From the NCBI RefSeq assembly GCF_000013865.1, contig NC_007948.1, forward strand, positions 3,720,001 through 3,784,000: a stretch of 64,000 nt of DNA, read 5' to 3'. Below, piece after piece: positions 46,735 through 55,539 of the stretch (the stretch's first letter is position 1; every line of letters starts with the position of its first letter). Under the pieces are notes generated by a model. The model was not told where the DNA came from. It saw nothing but the letters and a program-made list of their open reading frames with translations, and made no database searches. The stretch is from Polaromonas sp. JS666 (GTDB taxonomy: Bacteria > Pseudomonadota > Gammaproteobacteria > Burkholderiales > Burkholderiaceae_C). A program made the translations under genes and the position numbers.

Positions 46735-47943
46735 ATGGCTGATAAACCCGGCCACTCGCAGCGTCTTCCGGCGGGCATCTGGGCGCTGGGCTTTGTCAGC
46801 CTGCTCATGGACATTTCTTCCGAGATGATCCACAGCCTGCTGCCGGTCTTCATGGTCACGGTGCTGGGCACCAGCATGTGGGCCGTCGGCCTGATCGAGG
46901 GCTTTGCCGAAGCCACGGCGCTCATCGTCAAAGTGTTCTCGGGCGTGCTCAGCGACTACTGGGGAAAGCGCAAACCGCTGGCGGTGCTCGGCTACGGCCT
47001 GGGTGCGCTGTCGAAACCCCTCTTTGCCCTGGCCACGACCACCGGCATGGTGCTGGCCGCCCGCCTGATCGACCGCGTCGGCAAAGGCCTGCGCGGCGCC
47101 CCGCGCGATGCACTGGTGGCCGATCTGGCGCCGCCCAGCCTGCGCGGCGCGGCGTTCGGGCTGCGCCAGTCGCTCGATACCGTGGGGGCCTTTCTCGGTC
47201 CGCTCGTCGCCATGGGCCTGATGCTGCTCTGGGCCAATGACTTTCGGGCCATTTTCTGGGTGGCCATCATTCCGGGCTTTCTGGCCGTGGCCCTGCTGCT
47301 GTTCGGCGTGCGCGAGCCCGCGACAGGCAGGCAGGCACCGCGGCTCAACCCGATCAGCAAAGACAACCTGAAGCGCCTGAGCGGACCGTACTGGCGGGTG
47401 GTTGCCATCGGCGCGGTGTTCACGCTGGCGCGCTTCAGTGAAGCGTTTTTACTGCTGCGGGCGCTGCAGGGCGGCCTGCCGGTCGCCTACACGCCGCTGG
47501 TGCTGATCGGGATGAACGTGGTCTATGCCCTGGGCGCCTACCCGTTTGGCAAGCTGTCGGACTCGGTGAGCCACACCACACTGCTGGCCTGGGGGCTGGT
47601 GGTGCTGATTGGCGCCGATGTGCTGCTGGCCTCCAGCAGCCACTGGACCTGGCCAATGGCGTGGATAGGGGCCGGCATCGCGCTGTGGGGCCTGCACATG
47701 GCCATGACCCAGGGTTTGCTGGCCACCATGGTGACCAACGCCGCACCGGCTGACCTGCGCGGCACGGCATTCGGTTTTTTCAACCTGATGAGCGGCCTGG
47801 CAATGCTGCTGGCCAGCACGCTGGCCGGGGTGCTCTGGGACCAGCTCGGCGCACCGGTGACCTTTGCCGCTGGCGCGGCCTTCTGCCTGGTGGCGCTGGC
47901 CATGCTCTGGCGCTGGCGCGGCACCCAACTCTGGAGCACCTGA
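46735..47943 (+). CDS. MFS transporter
   Basis: This 402-residue protein has 12 predicted transmembrane segments. Family features are FVSLLMDISSEMIHSLLPVF at the N-terminus, the loop GVLSDYWGKRKPLA between helices 2 and 3, and RVGKGLRGAPRDALVAD, which I associate with a widespread uncharacterised MFS group in proteobacteria. The substrate is unknown. It follows purM by 53 nt in the same direction and may be read through from it. Confidence 0.88.
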   Translation: MADKPGHSQRLPAGIWALGFVSLLMDISSEMIHSLLPVFMVTVLGTSMWAVGLIEGFAEATALIVKVFSGVLSDYWGKRKPLAVLGYGLGALSKPLFALATTTGMVLAARLIDRVGKGLRGAPRDALVADLAPPSLRGAAFGLRQSLDTVGAFLGPLVAMGLMLLWANDFRAIFWVAIIPGFLAVALLLFGVREPATGRQAPRLNPISKDNLKRLSGPYWRVVAIGAVFTLARFSEAFLLLRALQGGLPVAYTPLVLIGMNVVYALGAYPFGKLSDSVSHTTLLAWGLVVLIGADVLLASSSHWTWPMAWIGAGIALWGLHMAMTQGLLATMVTNAAPADLRGTAFGFFNLMSGLAMLLASTLAGVLWDQLGAPVTFAAGAAFCLVALAMLWRWRGTQLWST

Positions 47944-48017
47944 CAAAGGGAGAATGAGAGGACACGATCCTGAGGCGGTCACCGATCCCTTTGGCCGGCC
48001 GGGCGCCCCAGGTCAAG

Positions 48018-48866
48018 TCAGTGTTTTCCCCGCAACTGGGACACGCGCTCGCTCATCGCGTCAATGTCCAGTGCGTCCTCGGCATGCGCCAGGTAGGTTT
48101 CCAGGTCGGATATTGCACGGGTCGCTTCCCCCTGCGCTGCCCAGGCCAGCCCGCGGTCACGGTACTCGGGCCAGGCGTCGGGCTGCAGCACGATCAGGCG
48201 GTCCTGCACGGCAATCAGGCGCGGCCAGTCTTCCTGGGTTTTATGGATTTCCTTCAGGTTGCGCAGCATGCGGCTGATGATGTCGCGCGGCGGCGCAGAC
48301 TGCAAGTACAGACCCATAGGCACCTCGAACTCTTCCGCCATGCTGCCGCGCTGGCGGAACGGCTCCAGCCGCTCGGCCAGCTCTTCGCGGCTCAGGGACT
48401 GCCCGCTGAACGGATCAATCACCACCTGGCCCTTGGGCAAATTGACCTTGACCATGAAATGCCCCGGAAAGGCCACCCCGCGCGCGTTCAGGCCCAGCCC
48501 CAAGGCCAGTTCCAGCCACAGCACGGCCAGCGTGATGGGAATGCCGCGGCGGGTGCGCAGCACGGCGTTCAGGTAGCTGTTGTCGGGGTCGTAGTAATCG
48601 TTGACATTGCCGCCAAAACTCAGATCATGGAAAAAAAACTGGTTCAGCGCGCGCAGGCGTTGCAGCGCGGGTGCGTCCGCCGGCAGGCGGCGCTTGAGGC
48701 GGGCCAGCAACTGGTCCACATCGCCCAGCACCTGCTGCACGTCAAGGTCAGGGTATTCATCCTGGGCCAGGCTGATGGCGGTTTCCAGCAGCGGGAAATG
48801 CTCATCGCTTTGCACCAGACTGGAGAAATACTGCAACGGGGACGGTACGGCCAGATTTAATTGCAT
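48018..48866 (-). CDS. SirB1-family transglutaminase-like/TPR protein
   Basis: This 282-residue cytosolic protein has a transglutaminase-like region (LNQFFFHDLSFGGNVNDYYDPDNSYLNAVL, in pieces; RRGIPITLAVLWLELA; VAFPGHFMVKV) followed by two short TPR-like helical repeats (EDWPRLIAVQDRLIVLQP, DRGLAWAAQGE). SirB1-like proteins are widespread and lack a proven reaction. It has the usual family length, and lies 100 nt downstream of murJ in the same direction. Confidence 0.88.
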   Translation of the reverse strand: MQLNLAVPSPLQYFSSLVQSDEHFPLLETAISLAQDEYPDLDVQQVLGDVDQLLARLKRRLPADAPALQRLRALNQFFFHDLSFGGNVNDYYDPDNSYLNAVLRTRRGIPITLAVLWLELALGLGLNARGVAFPGHFMVKVNLPKGQVVIDPFSGQSLSREELAERLEPFRQRGSMAEEFEVPMGLYLQSAPPRDIISRMLRNLKEIHKTQEDWPRLIAVQDRLIVLQPDAWPEYRDRGLAWAAQGEATRAISDLETYLAHAEDALDIDAMSERVSQLRGKH

Positions 48867-48967
48867 GGCACTACTTTCTCACAAACTGACACCCCTGTGG
48901 GGATCAGGAATACCCCCGGTTCGTCCCAGCCGACCAAAGGCAGGCTGGACCAACCGCGCCGGCCGGA

Positions 48968-50533
48968 TCAGCGCCTGACCAGCTGGCGCAACTTCAGCCC
49001 GGAGAGCCAGAGCGCTACAAAATAAATAGCTGCCGACACCAACAAAACAAGGGCTAGCAACCAAATTCGTTCCAAATAGGCGCTTTTGAGGCCGGTCCAG
49101 CTCACCCGGCCTGCGGCCCACAGCAAAAACACCGCCAGCAAGGCGCTGGCGGCGAGGACCTGGCAGGCGAAAGCACCCCAGCCAGGCGCAGGCGTGTAAC
49201 TGCCGCGCCGCATCAGGCCCACCAGCAGCCACAGCGCATTGATCAGCGCCCCGATGCCAATGGCGAGCGCCAGCCCGGCGTGCTGCAAAAGAGGCACCAG
49301 CGCCACATTGAGCAATTGCGTGATGACCAGCACCACCACCGCAATGCGCACAGGCGTGCGGATGTCCTGGCTGGCATAAAAACCCGGCGCCAGCACCTTG
49401 ATGGCCACCAGGCCCAGCAGGCCTGCGCCGTAGCCCATCAGCGCAATCGTGGTCTGCTGCACGTCCCGGTCGGTAAAAGCGCCGTAGTGGTAGAGCGTCG
49501 CGACCAGCGGCTGTGCAAAGGTCAGCAGGGCTACGGCGCAAGGCACGGCAAGCACGACCACGATGCGCAGGCCCCAGTCCAGCATGGCCGAGTATTTGGC
49601 AGCGTCGCCGGCTGCCTTGGCGGCCGCCAGCTGTGGCATCAGCACCACACCGATGGCCACGCCCAGCATGGCCGTCGGGAACTCCATCAGCCGGTCGGCA
49701 TAGGTCAGCCAGCTCACGCTGCCAGGCGTCAGGTGCGAGGCAATCTGGGTGTTGATCAGCAGGGAAATCTGCGCCACGCTGACACCCAGCAAGGCGGGAA
49801 CCATCAGTGTGGCGATGTTTTTTGTCGCCGTGTCCGCCCAGGCAGCCTGGATAAGCGCCCAATTGAAGCCAATTTTTGGCAGCAGGCCCAGGCGCAGCAA
49901 GGCCGGCACCTGCACTGCCAACTGCAAAACCCCACCAAGCATCACGCCGGCGCCCAGGGCGTAGACCGGCTCGATGCCCTGTGCCCGGAACCAGGGCGCG
50001 CCCAGCCAGGCGGCCGCAATCATGGCCAGGTTCAACAGCACCGGCGTCGCCGCCGGCACCGCAAAACGCCGCCAGGTATTGAGTACGCCGGACGACAGCG
50101 CCACCAGCGACATGAAGGCGATGTAGGGGAACATCCAGCGGGTCATGAAGACAGCAGCTTCAAAGCCGCGCGGTTCCTGCTTCAGGCCGCTGGCCATGGC
50201 CCAGACCAGCACCGGCGCCGCCGCCACGCCGATCACGCAGGTCAGCAGCAGCGCCCAAGTCAACAGCGTCGCAACCCGGTCGATCAACAGCCTGGTCTCG
50301 GCGTCGCCGTTTTTGGCCTTGCTGGCCGCCAGCACCGGCACAAAGGCCTGGCTGAAGGCGCCCTCGGCAAACAGGCGGCGAAACAGGTTGGGGATGCGAA
50401 ACGCCACGTTGAAGGCGTCGGTCATGGCGCTGGCGCCAAAAGTTGAGGCAATCAGCAGTTCACGCACCAAACCGGTGATCCGGGAAACCAGGGTGAGCAG
50501 GGAAACGGTGGAGGCGGCTTTGAAAAGTGACAC
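48968..50533 (-). CDS. murJ: Lipid II flippase MurJ
   Basis: This 521-residue inner-membrane protein of the MVF/MOP superfamily has 14 predicted segments and flips lipid II for peptidoglycan synthesis. Start SLFKAASTVSLLTLVSRITG, then RIPNLFRRLFAEGAFSQAFVPVL and a conserved Arg-rich cavity region are diagnostic. The start codon is GTG at 50533, immediately beside the repeat at 50549, with no obvious ribosome-binding site. The last transmembrane segment (IWLLALVLLVSAAIYFVALW) is encoded largely by the repeat-like sequence at 49011-49066. Confidence 0.94.
   Translation of the reverse strand: MSLFKAASTVSLLTLVSRITGLVRELLIASTFGASAMTDAFNVAFRIPNLFRRLFAEGAFSQAFVPVLAASKAKNGDAETRLLIDRVATLLTWALLLTCVIGVAAAPVLVWAMASGLKQEPRGFEAAVFMTRWMFPYIAFMSLVALSSGVLNTWRRFAVPAATPVLLNLAMIAAAWLGAPWFRAQGIEPVYALGAGVMLGGVLQLAVQVPALLRLGLLPKIGFNWALIQAAWADTATKNIATLMVPALLGVSVAQISLLINTQIASHLTPGSVSWLTYADRLMEFPTAMLGVAIGVVLMPQLAAAKAAGDAAKYSAMLDWGLRIVVVLAVPCAVALLTFAQPLVATLYHYGAFTDRDVQQTTIALMGYGAGLLGLVAIKVLAPGFYASQDIRTPVRIAVVVLVITQLLNVALVPLLQHAGLALAIGIGALINALWLLVGLMRRGSYTPAPGWGAFACQVLAASALLAVFLLWAAGRVSWTGLKSAYLERIWLLALVLLVSAAIYFVALWLSGLKLRQLVRR
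49011..49066 (+). repeat. Dispersed repeat embedded in the 3' end of murJ
   Basis: AGCGCTACAAAATAAATAGC, TGCCGACACCAACAAAACAA and GGGCTAGCAACCAAATT follow the same order as the intergenic repeat at 29886-29942 (GCTAyA-N5-AGCT...GGGCTAG). Base composition is more AT-rich than the flanking murJ sequence. On the minus strand it encodes the final hydrophobic segment without breaking the frame. Homology is by eye. Confidence 0.5.
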
Positions 50534-50548
50534 CCGTGGAGTTTATAG

Positions 50549-50630
50549 CCCCCACGGTCGCTCACTGCGTGTAGCTCCCTGCCCCCCGAGGGGGCCGCCC
50601 GCCTGCGGCCCGGCAGAGCCGGTTCCGCGG
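50549..50630 (-). repeat. 82-bp inverted repeat between murJ and rpsT, left copy
   Basis: Begins CCCCCACGGTCGCTCACTGC and ends CCGGTTCCGCGG. It is an almost exact inverted copy of 50731-50812, with about 100 bp between them. Its half with GCTCACTGCGTGTAGCTCCC and CCCCCCGAGGGGGCC is the same family as the repeats at 33935-34149 and 10468-10510. It starts 16 nt from the murJ start codon. The spacer 50631-50730 contains no gene. Confidence 0.85.
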
Positions 50631-50730
50631 CTCGACCTTGAAGTTCTGCGTTGCGCGCCGTGACGTGATTTGCGCCACCGTCGCCTAAGGCCTACTTGGC
50701 GATCAGCGAGGACCTCTTCACCAGCAGGGG

Positions 50731-50812
50731 CCGCGGAACCGGCTTCGCCGGGCCGCAGGCGCAGCGGCCCCCTCGGGGGGAGGGAGTGACACGAAGTGCA
50801 CGACCGTGGGGG
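50731..50812 (+). repeat. 82-bp inverted repeat between murJ and rpsT, right copy
   Basis: Begins CCGCGGAACCGGCTTCGCCG and ends CACGACCGTGGGGG, mirroring 50549-50630. It directly abuts the TATAAT box of rpsT at 50815, so the upstream half of that promoter lies inside the repeat. The two copies could form a large cruciform or RNA hairpin between the divergent genes. Confidence 0.85.
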
Positions 50813-50814
50813 TA

Positions 50815-50820
50815 TATAAT
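50815..50820 (+). promoter_or_regulatory. Predicted -10 box of rpsT
   Basis: A consensus TATAAT lies 55 nt before the rpsT start, in the sequence TATATAATGCTAGG. No good TTGACA box is seen at 16-18 bp spacing because that position lies inside the repeat (50731-50812); the promoter may rely on the perfect -10 element. Confidence 0.65.
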
Positions 50821-50875
50821 GCTAGGTTTGCTGCAACATCCACAGACTCCTCCCCAGGATTAAAGGAAACTATAT

Positions 50876-51187
50876 ATGGCCACCGCCAAACCCAAGAAAA
50901 AGAACCCGCGCCTTGCGTCGGGCCGCAAACGCGTCCGCCAGGACACCAAACTCAACGCTGCGAACACCTCGCTGCGCTCCAAATACCGTACCGCTGTGAA
51001 AAACGTCGAAAAAGCCGTTGCAGCCGGTGACAAGGACAAGGCCAAAGACCTGTTCGCCAAGGCCCAGAGCATTGTGGACATCGTGGCCGACAAAGGCATC
51101 TTCCACAAGAACAAGGCAGCGCGCGATAAAAGCCGCCTGTCCGCCAAGGTGAAAGCCCTGGCACTGGCCCCCGCAAAGGCCGCCTGA
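50876..51187 (+). CDS. rpsT: 30S ribosomal protein S20
   Basis: This 103-residue basic protein binds 16S rRNA in the small subunit. It starts [19 protein letters not shown], and the helices [20 protein letters not shown] and [20 protein letters not shown] are typical. It is slightly longer than E. coli S20 (87) because of an Ala-rich tail. AAAGGAAA precedes the ATG. It is divergent from murJ and followed by a strong terminator. Confidence 0.97.
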   Translation: MATAKPKKKNPRLASGRKRVRQDTKLNAANTSLRSKYRTAVKNVEKAVAAGDKDKAKDLFAKAQSIVDIVADKGIFHKNKAARDKSRLSAKVKALALAPAKAA

Positions 51188-51263
51188 TCAGCCTGATCAA
51201 TCAGGCAAACCGCCCGGACTGATTTTTCGGTCCGCCGTTTTGTAGGGTGCGCTGCAGCAAAGC

Positions 51264-51290
51264 AAAAAGCCGTCGAAAGACGGCTTTTTT
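51264..51290 (+). terminator. Rho-independent terminator of rpsT
   Basis: Stem AAAAAGCCGTC/GACGGCTTTTT with a GAAA tetraloop, followed by TGTTTT, lies 77 nt after the rpsT stop. This is a textbook intrinsic terminator. The A/T flanks make it partly bidirectional, so it could also serve the convergent DUF3579 gene. Confidence 0.95.
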
Positions 51291-51376
51291 GTTTTCTGCT
51301 CCGGTTGCGGCTGGGTGAGCCTGAAAGCGTAGCGAGCGGGTATGCGGCAACCGCGCATCGTGCCCGCGCCGCCGCT

Positions 51377-51688
51377 TTACGGCTTATCGGGAATCAGGCA
51401 GGCTTCAGCCACCTGCAGTTCGTTGTCCTTGGCAAAGTTGATCACAAAGTCCCAGGCCATGGGTTCGACATCGCGCAACTCGGCGTTGACGACCACGCAC
51501 TTGAGGCCATTGATGACCGTGGGGACGCACCAGGGCGAATAGGTGAGATGGCTGCCCGGCTGCGGCCCGCCGGGACGGAACTGGCTCATCACACCGCACA
51601 ACCTGTCGGCCCAGTCGCTGGGCCGGAAGGTTTTGCCGTCTCGGGTAATGCCCTGAATAAAGACTTCTTTGGCGGAGTTGGAGACCAT
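51377..51688 (-). CDS. DUF3579 domain-containing protein
   Basis: This 103-residue protein belongs to a betaproteobacterial family of unknown function. It shows EVFIQGITRDGKTFRPSDWA, SYSPWC-like LTYSPWCVP and VVVNAELRDVEPMAWDFVINFA, which are the conserved segments. The ATG at 51688 gives the usual length; the open frame upstream is unconserved. It commonly neighbours argD-argF in related genomes, as here, where it is divergent from argD. Confidence 0.88.
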   Translation of the reverse strand: MVSNSAKEVFIQGITRDGKTFRPSDWADRLCGVMSQFRPGGPQPGSHLTYSPWCVPTVINGLKCVVVNAELRDVEPMAWDFVINFAKDNELQVAEACLIPDKP

Positions 51689-51915
51689 CTGATGGAGGGT
51701 TTGTCGCGTGCCAGGAGCTGGGGGTATTGCGCCATGCTGCACCGCACCATGATTGTATCTTATATAAGACTCAAGTCCTGACTGTCACTCCAATTCTGCA
51801 CATTGCTGTGATGCACTATCGTCACAAAAGCCCGCAAAGTCTGCGCCTAAAATTGCCGCATGCCCGTCGGCTTCCCGGCGGCCGCCTGTTCCCTGCCTTG
51901 CCCGGAGTTTTTGCC

Positions 51916-53130
51916 ATGAACGCAGCCCTGCCCCAGCCCATCGAAGCCGCCTCACCCCACGTCATGAACACCTATGGCCGCCTGCCCATCGCGTTGTCGC
52001 ATGGCCAAGGTTGCCGCGTCTGGGACGTCAACGGCAAGTCCTACCTGGACGCGCTGGGCGGTATTGCCGTGAACACCGTCGGCCACAACCACCCGAAACT
52101 GGTGCCCGCGCTGCAGGAGCAGATCGGCCGGCTGATCCATACCTCCAACTACTACCATGTGCCGCTGCAGGAAACGCTGGCGGCCAAACTGGTGGAGCTG
52201 TCGGGCCTGGAGAACGTATTTTTCTGCTCCACCGGCCTTGAAGCCAACGAGGCCGCGTTGAAACTGGCGCGCAAGTTCGGCCATGACAAGGGCATCGAGA
52301 GGCCGGAGATCGTGGTCTATGAAAAAGCCTTCCATGGCCGCAGCATCGCCACCCTGAGCGCCACCGGCAACCCCAAGGTGCAAGCCGGCTTTGGCCCGCT
52401 GGTCGAAGGTTTCATCCGTGTGCCGCTCAACGACCTGGAGGCCCTGAAGGCCGCCACGGTCGGCAACCCCAACGTGGTCGCCGTGTTCTTTGAAGCCATC
52501 CAGGGGGAAGGCGGCATCAACAGTATGAAGGACGAGTACCTGCGGGAGGTGCGCGCCCTCTGCGACGAGCGCGACTGGCTGCTCATGATCGACGAAGTGC
52601 AGTGCGGCATGGGCCGTACCGGCAAATGGTTTGCCCACCAGTGGTCCGGTATCAAGCCCGATGTCATGCCGCTGGCCAAGGGGCTGGGATCGGGCGTGCC
52701 GATCGGCGCGGTGGTGGCCGGCCCCAAGGCTGCCCATATTTTTAGCCCCGGCAACCACGGCTCGACCTTTGGCGGCAATCCGCTGGCCATGCGCGCCGGC
52801 GTGGAAACCCTGCGCATCATGGAAGAAGAAGGCCTGCTGGCCAATGCGGTCAAGGTGGGCGACCACCTGCGGGCGGCGCTGACGCGCGAGCTGGCCGACG
52901 AGCCGGGCTTGAAGGAAATCCGCGGCCGCGGCCTGATGCTGGGCATTGAGCTGACCAAGCCTTGCGGGGAACTGCTTGCCCGCGCTGCCGAGAAAGGCCT
53001 GCTGCTGAGCGTGACGGCCGACACCGTGATCCGCCTGGTGCCGTCGCTGATCATGACCACCGCCGAAGCCGATGAAGTCGTGGCGATTGTGGTCCCGCTG
53101 ATCAAGCAGTTATTGAAAGAGAAAGCATGA
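51916..53130 (+). CDS. argD: Acetylornithine aminotransferase
   Basis: This 404-residue PLP enzyme makes N-acetylornithine in arginine synthesis. Motifs: STGLEANEAALKLAR, FHGRSIATLSATGN, EAIQGEGGI, DEVQCGMGRTG and the PLP-binding Lys in PLAKGLGSGVPIGA. The ATG at 51916 is used because MNAALPQPIEAASPHVMNTYGR (in pieces) fits the family; the frame open from 51727 is not conserved. Its stop overlaps the argF start (ATGA), so the two are coupled. Confidence 0.95.
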   Translation: MNAALPQPIEAASPHVMNTYGRLPIALSHGQGCRVWDVNGKSYLDALGGIAVNTVGHNHPKLVPALQEQIGRLIHTSNYYHVPLQETLAAKLVELSGLENVFFCSTGLEANEAALKLARKFGHDKGIERPEIVVYEKAFHGRSIATLSATGNPKVQAGFGPLVEGFIRVPLNDLEALKAATVGNPNVVAVFFEAIQGEGGINSMKDEYLREVRALCDERDWLLMIDEVQCGMGRTGKWFAHQWSGIKPDVMPLAKGLGSGVPIGAVVAGPKAAHIFSPGNHGSTFGGNPLAMRAGVETLRIMEEEGLLANAVKVGDHLRAALTRELADEPGLKEIRGRGLMLGIELTKPCGELLARAAEKGLLLSVTADTVIRLVPSLIMTTAEADEVVAIVVPLIKQLLKEKA

Positions 53131-54116
53131 CCAAGAGCGCGACCAAGGCAACGAAATCCGGGGCCGGCGAATCAGCCGAAGCGAAAAGCACCGCGGCCAG
53201 GCCCATCAGACACTACCTGCAGTTCAGCGACCTGAATGCCAGCGAATACGCCTACCTGTTCGAACGGGCGGCGGTCATCAAGAAAAAATTCAAGGCCTAC
53301 GAAAAGCACCAGCCGCTGGCGGACCGCACGCTGGCAATGATTTTCGAAAAAGCCTCGACCCGCACCCGCGTCAGCTTTGAGGCCGGCATGTACCAGCTCG
53401 GTGGCAGCGTGGTGCACCTCACCACCGGCGACAGCCAGTTGGGCCGCGCCGAGCCGATTGAAGACAGCGCCAAGGTCATCAGCCGCATGGTCGACCTGGT
53501 GATGATCCGCACCTTCGAGCAGACCAAGATCGACCGCTTTGCCGAGCATTCGCGCGTGCCGGTCATCAACGGCCTGACCAACGAATTCCACCCCTGCCAG
53601 ATCCTGGCGGACATCTTCACCTACATCGAGCACCGCGGCTCCATCCTGGGCAAGACTGTGGCCTGGGTGGGCGACGGCAACAACATGGCCAACACCTGGC
53701 TGCAGGCCAGCGAAATCCTGGGCTTCAAGGTGCATGTGAGCACACCTGGCGGCTATGAGGTCGACCAGTCCATTGCCGGTATCCGCTCGGCCGAAAGCTA
53801 CCAGGTGTTCAAGGACCCGATGCAGGCCTGCGCCGGCGCCGACCTGGTCACCACCGATGTGTGGACCAGCATGGGCTATGAAGCCGAAAACGAAGCGCGC
53901 AAGAAAGCCTTTGCCGACTGGTGCGTCGATGCCGACATGATGCGGGCCGCCAAGCCCGATGCCCTGTTCATGCACTGCCTGCCCGCGCACCGCGGCGAAG
54001 AGGTCGAAGCCGACGTGATTGACGGGCCGCAGTCCGTGGTGTGGGACGAGGCGGAAAACAGGATGCACGTGCAGAAGGCACTCATGGAGTTCCTGCTGCT
54101 CGGACGGGTCGAATGA
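53127..54116 (+). CDS. argF: Ornithine carbamoyltransferase
   Basis: This 329-residue enzyme forms citrulline from ornithine and carbamoyl phosphate. Carbamoyl-phosphate motif EKASTRTRVSFE, ornithine-site HPCQ (NEFHPCQILAD), WVGDGNNMANTW and HCLPAHRGEE are all intact. The first 25 or so residues (Lys/Ala/Thr-rich) are a variable extension before HYLQFSDLNASEY. Translation is coupled to argD. No arginine operator was recognised upstream of argD. Confidence 0.96.
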   Translation: MTKSATKATKSGAGESAEAKSTAARPIRHYLQFSDLNASEYAYLFERAAVIKKKFKAYEKHQPLADRTLAMIFEKASTRTRVSFEAGMYQLGGSVVHLTTGDSQLGRAEPIEDSAKVISRMVDLVMIRTFEQTKIDRFAEHSRVPVINGLTNEFHPCQILADIFTYIEHRGSILGKTVAWVGDGNNMANTWLQASEILGFKVHVSTPGGYEVDQSIAGIRSAESYQVFKDPMQACAGADLVTTDVWTSMGYEAENEARKKAFADWCVDADMMRAAKPDALFMHCLPAHRGEEVEADVIDGPQSVVWDEAENRMHVQKALMEFLLLGRVE

Positions 54117-54333
54117 AATTCGGCCCGGTGGCGCATTAGTGCATTAGCGCCGGCATTCTGTTTCGGCACAGGCTCATGTGCGCGCAGCGCACGTTAGCTC
54201 TAGGTGACGACGGCCAGGCAGCCGGTATCGCTCGATGCATTGGCCATCGCGCCGTGGTCGGGCGGGCTGTTTGCGGTAGAGGTGAATTGACTCGATAGCG
54301 CAGCGGAACCGCGCGAAGCCCGGTACGCCGCTA

Positions 54334-55404
54334 TCACGCGCCAGTTGCCTTGGCACTCCTGGCACTCCTGGCGCTACTGGCTTGCTTGCTCCCTTTCTTT
54401 GCCAGCTTCTGTGCCGGCTTAAGCACCGCGGCCCGTGTCGATTTCTGGCCCGGCGTCTGACTCTCTTCGTTGTGAACGTCTTCGGCGACCAGGCGCAAAC
54501 AGTCCATCAATTGCTCACTGCTCGGCGTCAGCCGCCGCCCCCGCACGGTGATGAGGCCGATGGGGGGCAGCTCAATCGGTACCTCGATGGGCAAAATGTC
54601 AAACAGGCCCTCCCTCTCGAAGTGCAGGGCCACCGAGCGCGCCAGGAAACCGGCCGCCTCGCGCTGCTGCACAAAAGTGCTGAGCACCAGGAAGGACGAG
54701 GTCTCGACAATATCGACCGGCGGGTTCAGCCCGTGGCGAAAGAAAGTCTGCTCGATCTTCACACGCAGTGAAGCCCAGGGCGGCGGCAATACGCAGGGCA
54801 TGGCGGCCAGATCGGCCCAGCCCGGGGTTTTGCGCCGCGCCAGGGCATGGCCGCGCCTGACCACCACCTTCATCGGTTCGTTGAACAGCGCCTCGGTCAC
54901 CAGGTCCGGCGCGGCGTAGCCAGGCTCCAGCCGGCCGACAAACAGGTCCAGTTCGCCCAGGCGCAGTTTGGGCAGCAGGTGCGTGAGGTCGCCCTCCTCC
55001 ACCAGCACCGTGGCCTGCGCCGAACGCTGCTTGAGCAACTTGACCGCACCGGCCAGCAGGACCGGCATGGCCACCACCATGGCACCAACGCGGGTGCGGC
55101 CCGCCGCCCCGCTGGCCACCGCTGCAATTTCATCGCGCGTGCGTTCGTATTCCGCCAGCACCGAGCGCGCAAAACGCACGATGGCCTGGCCGCTGGATGT
55201 GGGAACCGTGCCGCGCGTGGAGCGCTCAAACAGCGTCAGGTCGAGCATGCTCTCGACCTCGGTGAGCATTTTCGAGACGGCCGGCTGGCTGACCGACAGG
55301 AACTCGGCCGTTCGGCCCAGATGGCGAAACTGGTCCAGCGCCACCATCAGTTGCAGGTGGCGCAGTTTGATGTTGGAGCGAAGGACACGGTCAATCTGGG
55401 CCAT
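54334..55404 (-). CDS. LysR-family transcriptional regulator
   Basis: This 356-residue regulator has an N-terminal winged HTH (LRHLQLMVALDQFRHLGRTAEFL in pieces; SVSQPAVSKMLTEVE, about 35-52) and a periplasmic-binding-protein-like effector domain. A Lys/Ala/Ser-rich tail of about 40 residues makes it longer than usual (about 310). The start IKLRHLQLMVALDQFRHLG resembles the GbpR/galactose-binding group, which senses sugars and sugar acids. It is divergent from the Bug-GarD-GarL operon and very likely controls it. The 171-bp gap contains a 12-bp tandem repeat. Confidence 0.92.
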   Translation of the reverse strand: MAQIDRVLRSNIKLRHLQLMVALDQFRHLGRTAEFLSVSQPAVSKMLTEVESMLDLTLFERSTRGTVPTSSGQAIVRFARSVLAEYERTRDEIAAVASGAAGRTRVGAMVVAMPVLLAGAVKLLKQRSAQATVLVEEGDLTHLLPKLRLGELDLFVGRLEPGYAAPDLVTEALFNEPMKVVVRRGHALARRKTPGWADLAAMPCVLPPPWASLRVKIEQTFFRHGLNPPVDIVETSSFLVLSTFVQQREAAGFLARSVALHFEREGLFDILPIEVPIELPPIGLITVRGRRLTPSSEQLMDCLRLVAEDVHNEESQTPGQKSTRAAVLKPAQKLAKKGSKQASSARSARSAKATGA

Positions 55405-55482
55405 GGTTCATATTAACCCAGAGGCTATGAAGCTATTCCACTATTCGATTAGATTGTTATGAAGAATCGGGCAAGAATCGCT

Positions 55483-55539
55483 GCATAAGACGCGGCATAA
55501 GACGCGGCATAAGACGCGGCCATAAGACGCTGCATAAGA
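55483..55539 (+). repeat. 12-bp tandem repeat in the LysR/Bug divergent gap
   Basis: GCATAAGACGCG is repeated three times exactly (55483-55518), then once with an inserted base and once partly, about 4.7 units. It lies 37 nt before the Bug receptor gene, between the divergent starts and probably overlapping the promoter or leader of the operon. Confidence 0.9.

Noticed and set aside
54117..54333. Possible terminator or small gene after argF
   Set aside because: The only structure is a 5-bp GGCGC/GCGCC stem with no T run, and open frames there have no start signals.
55483..55539. Tandem repeat as a CRISPR-like array
   Set aside because: The 12-bp units are directly contiguous with no spacers.
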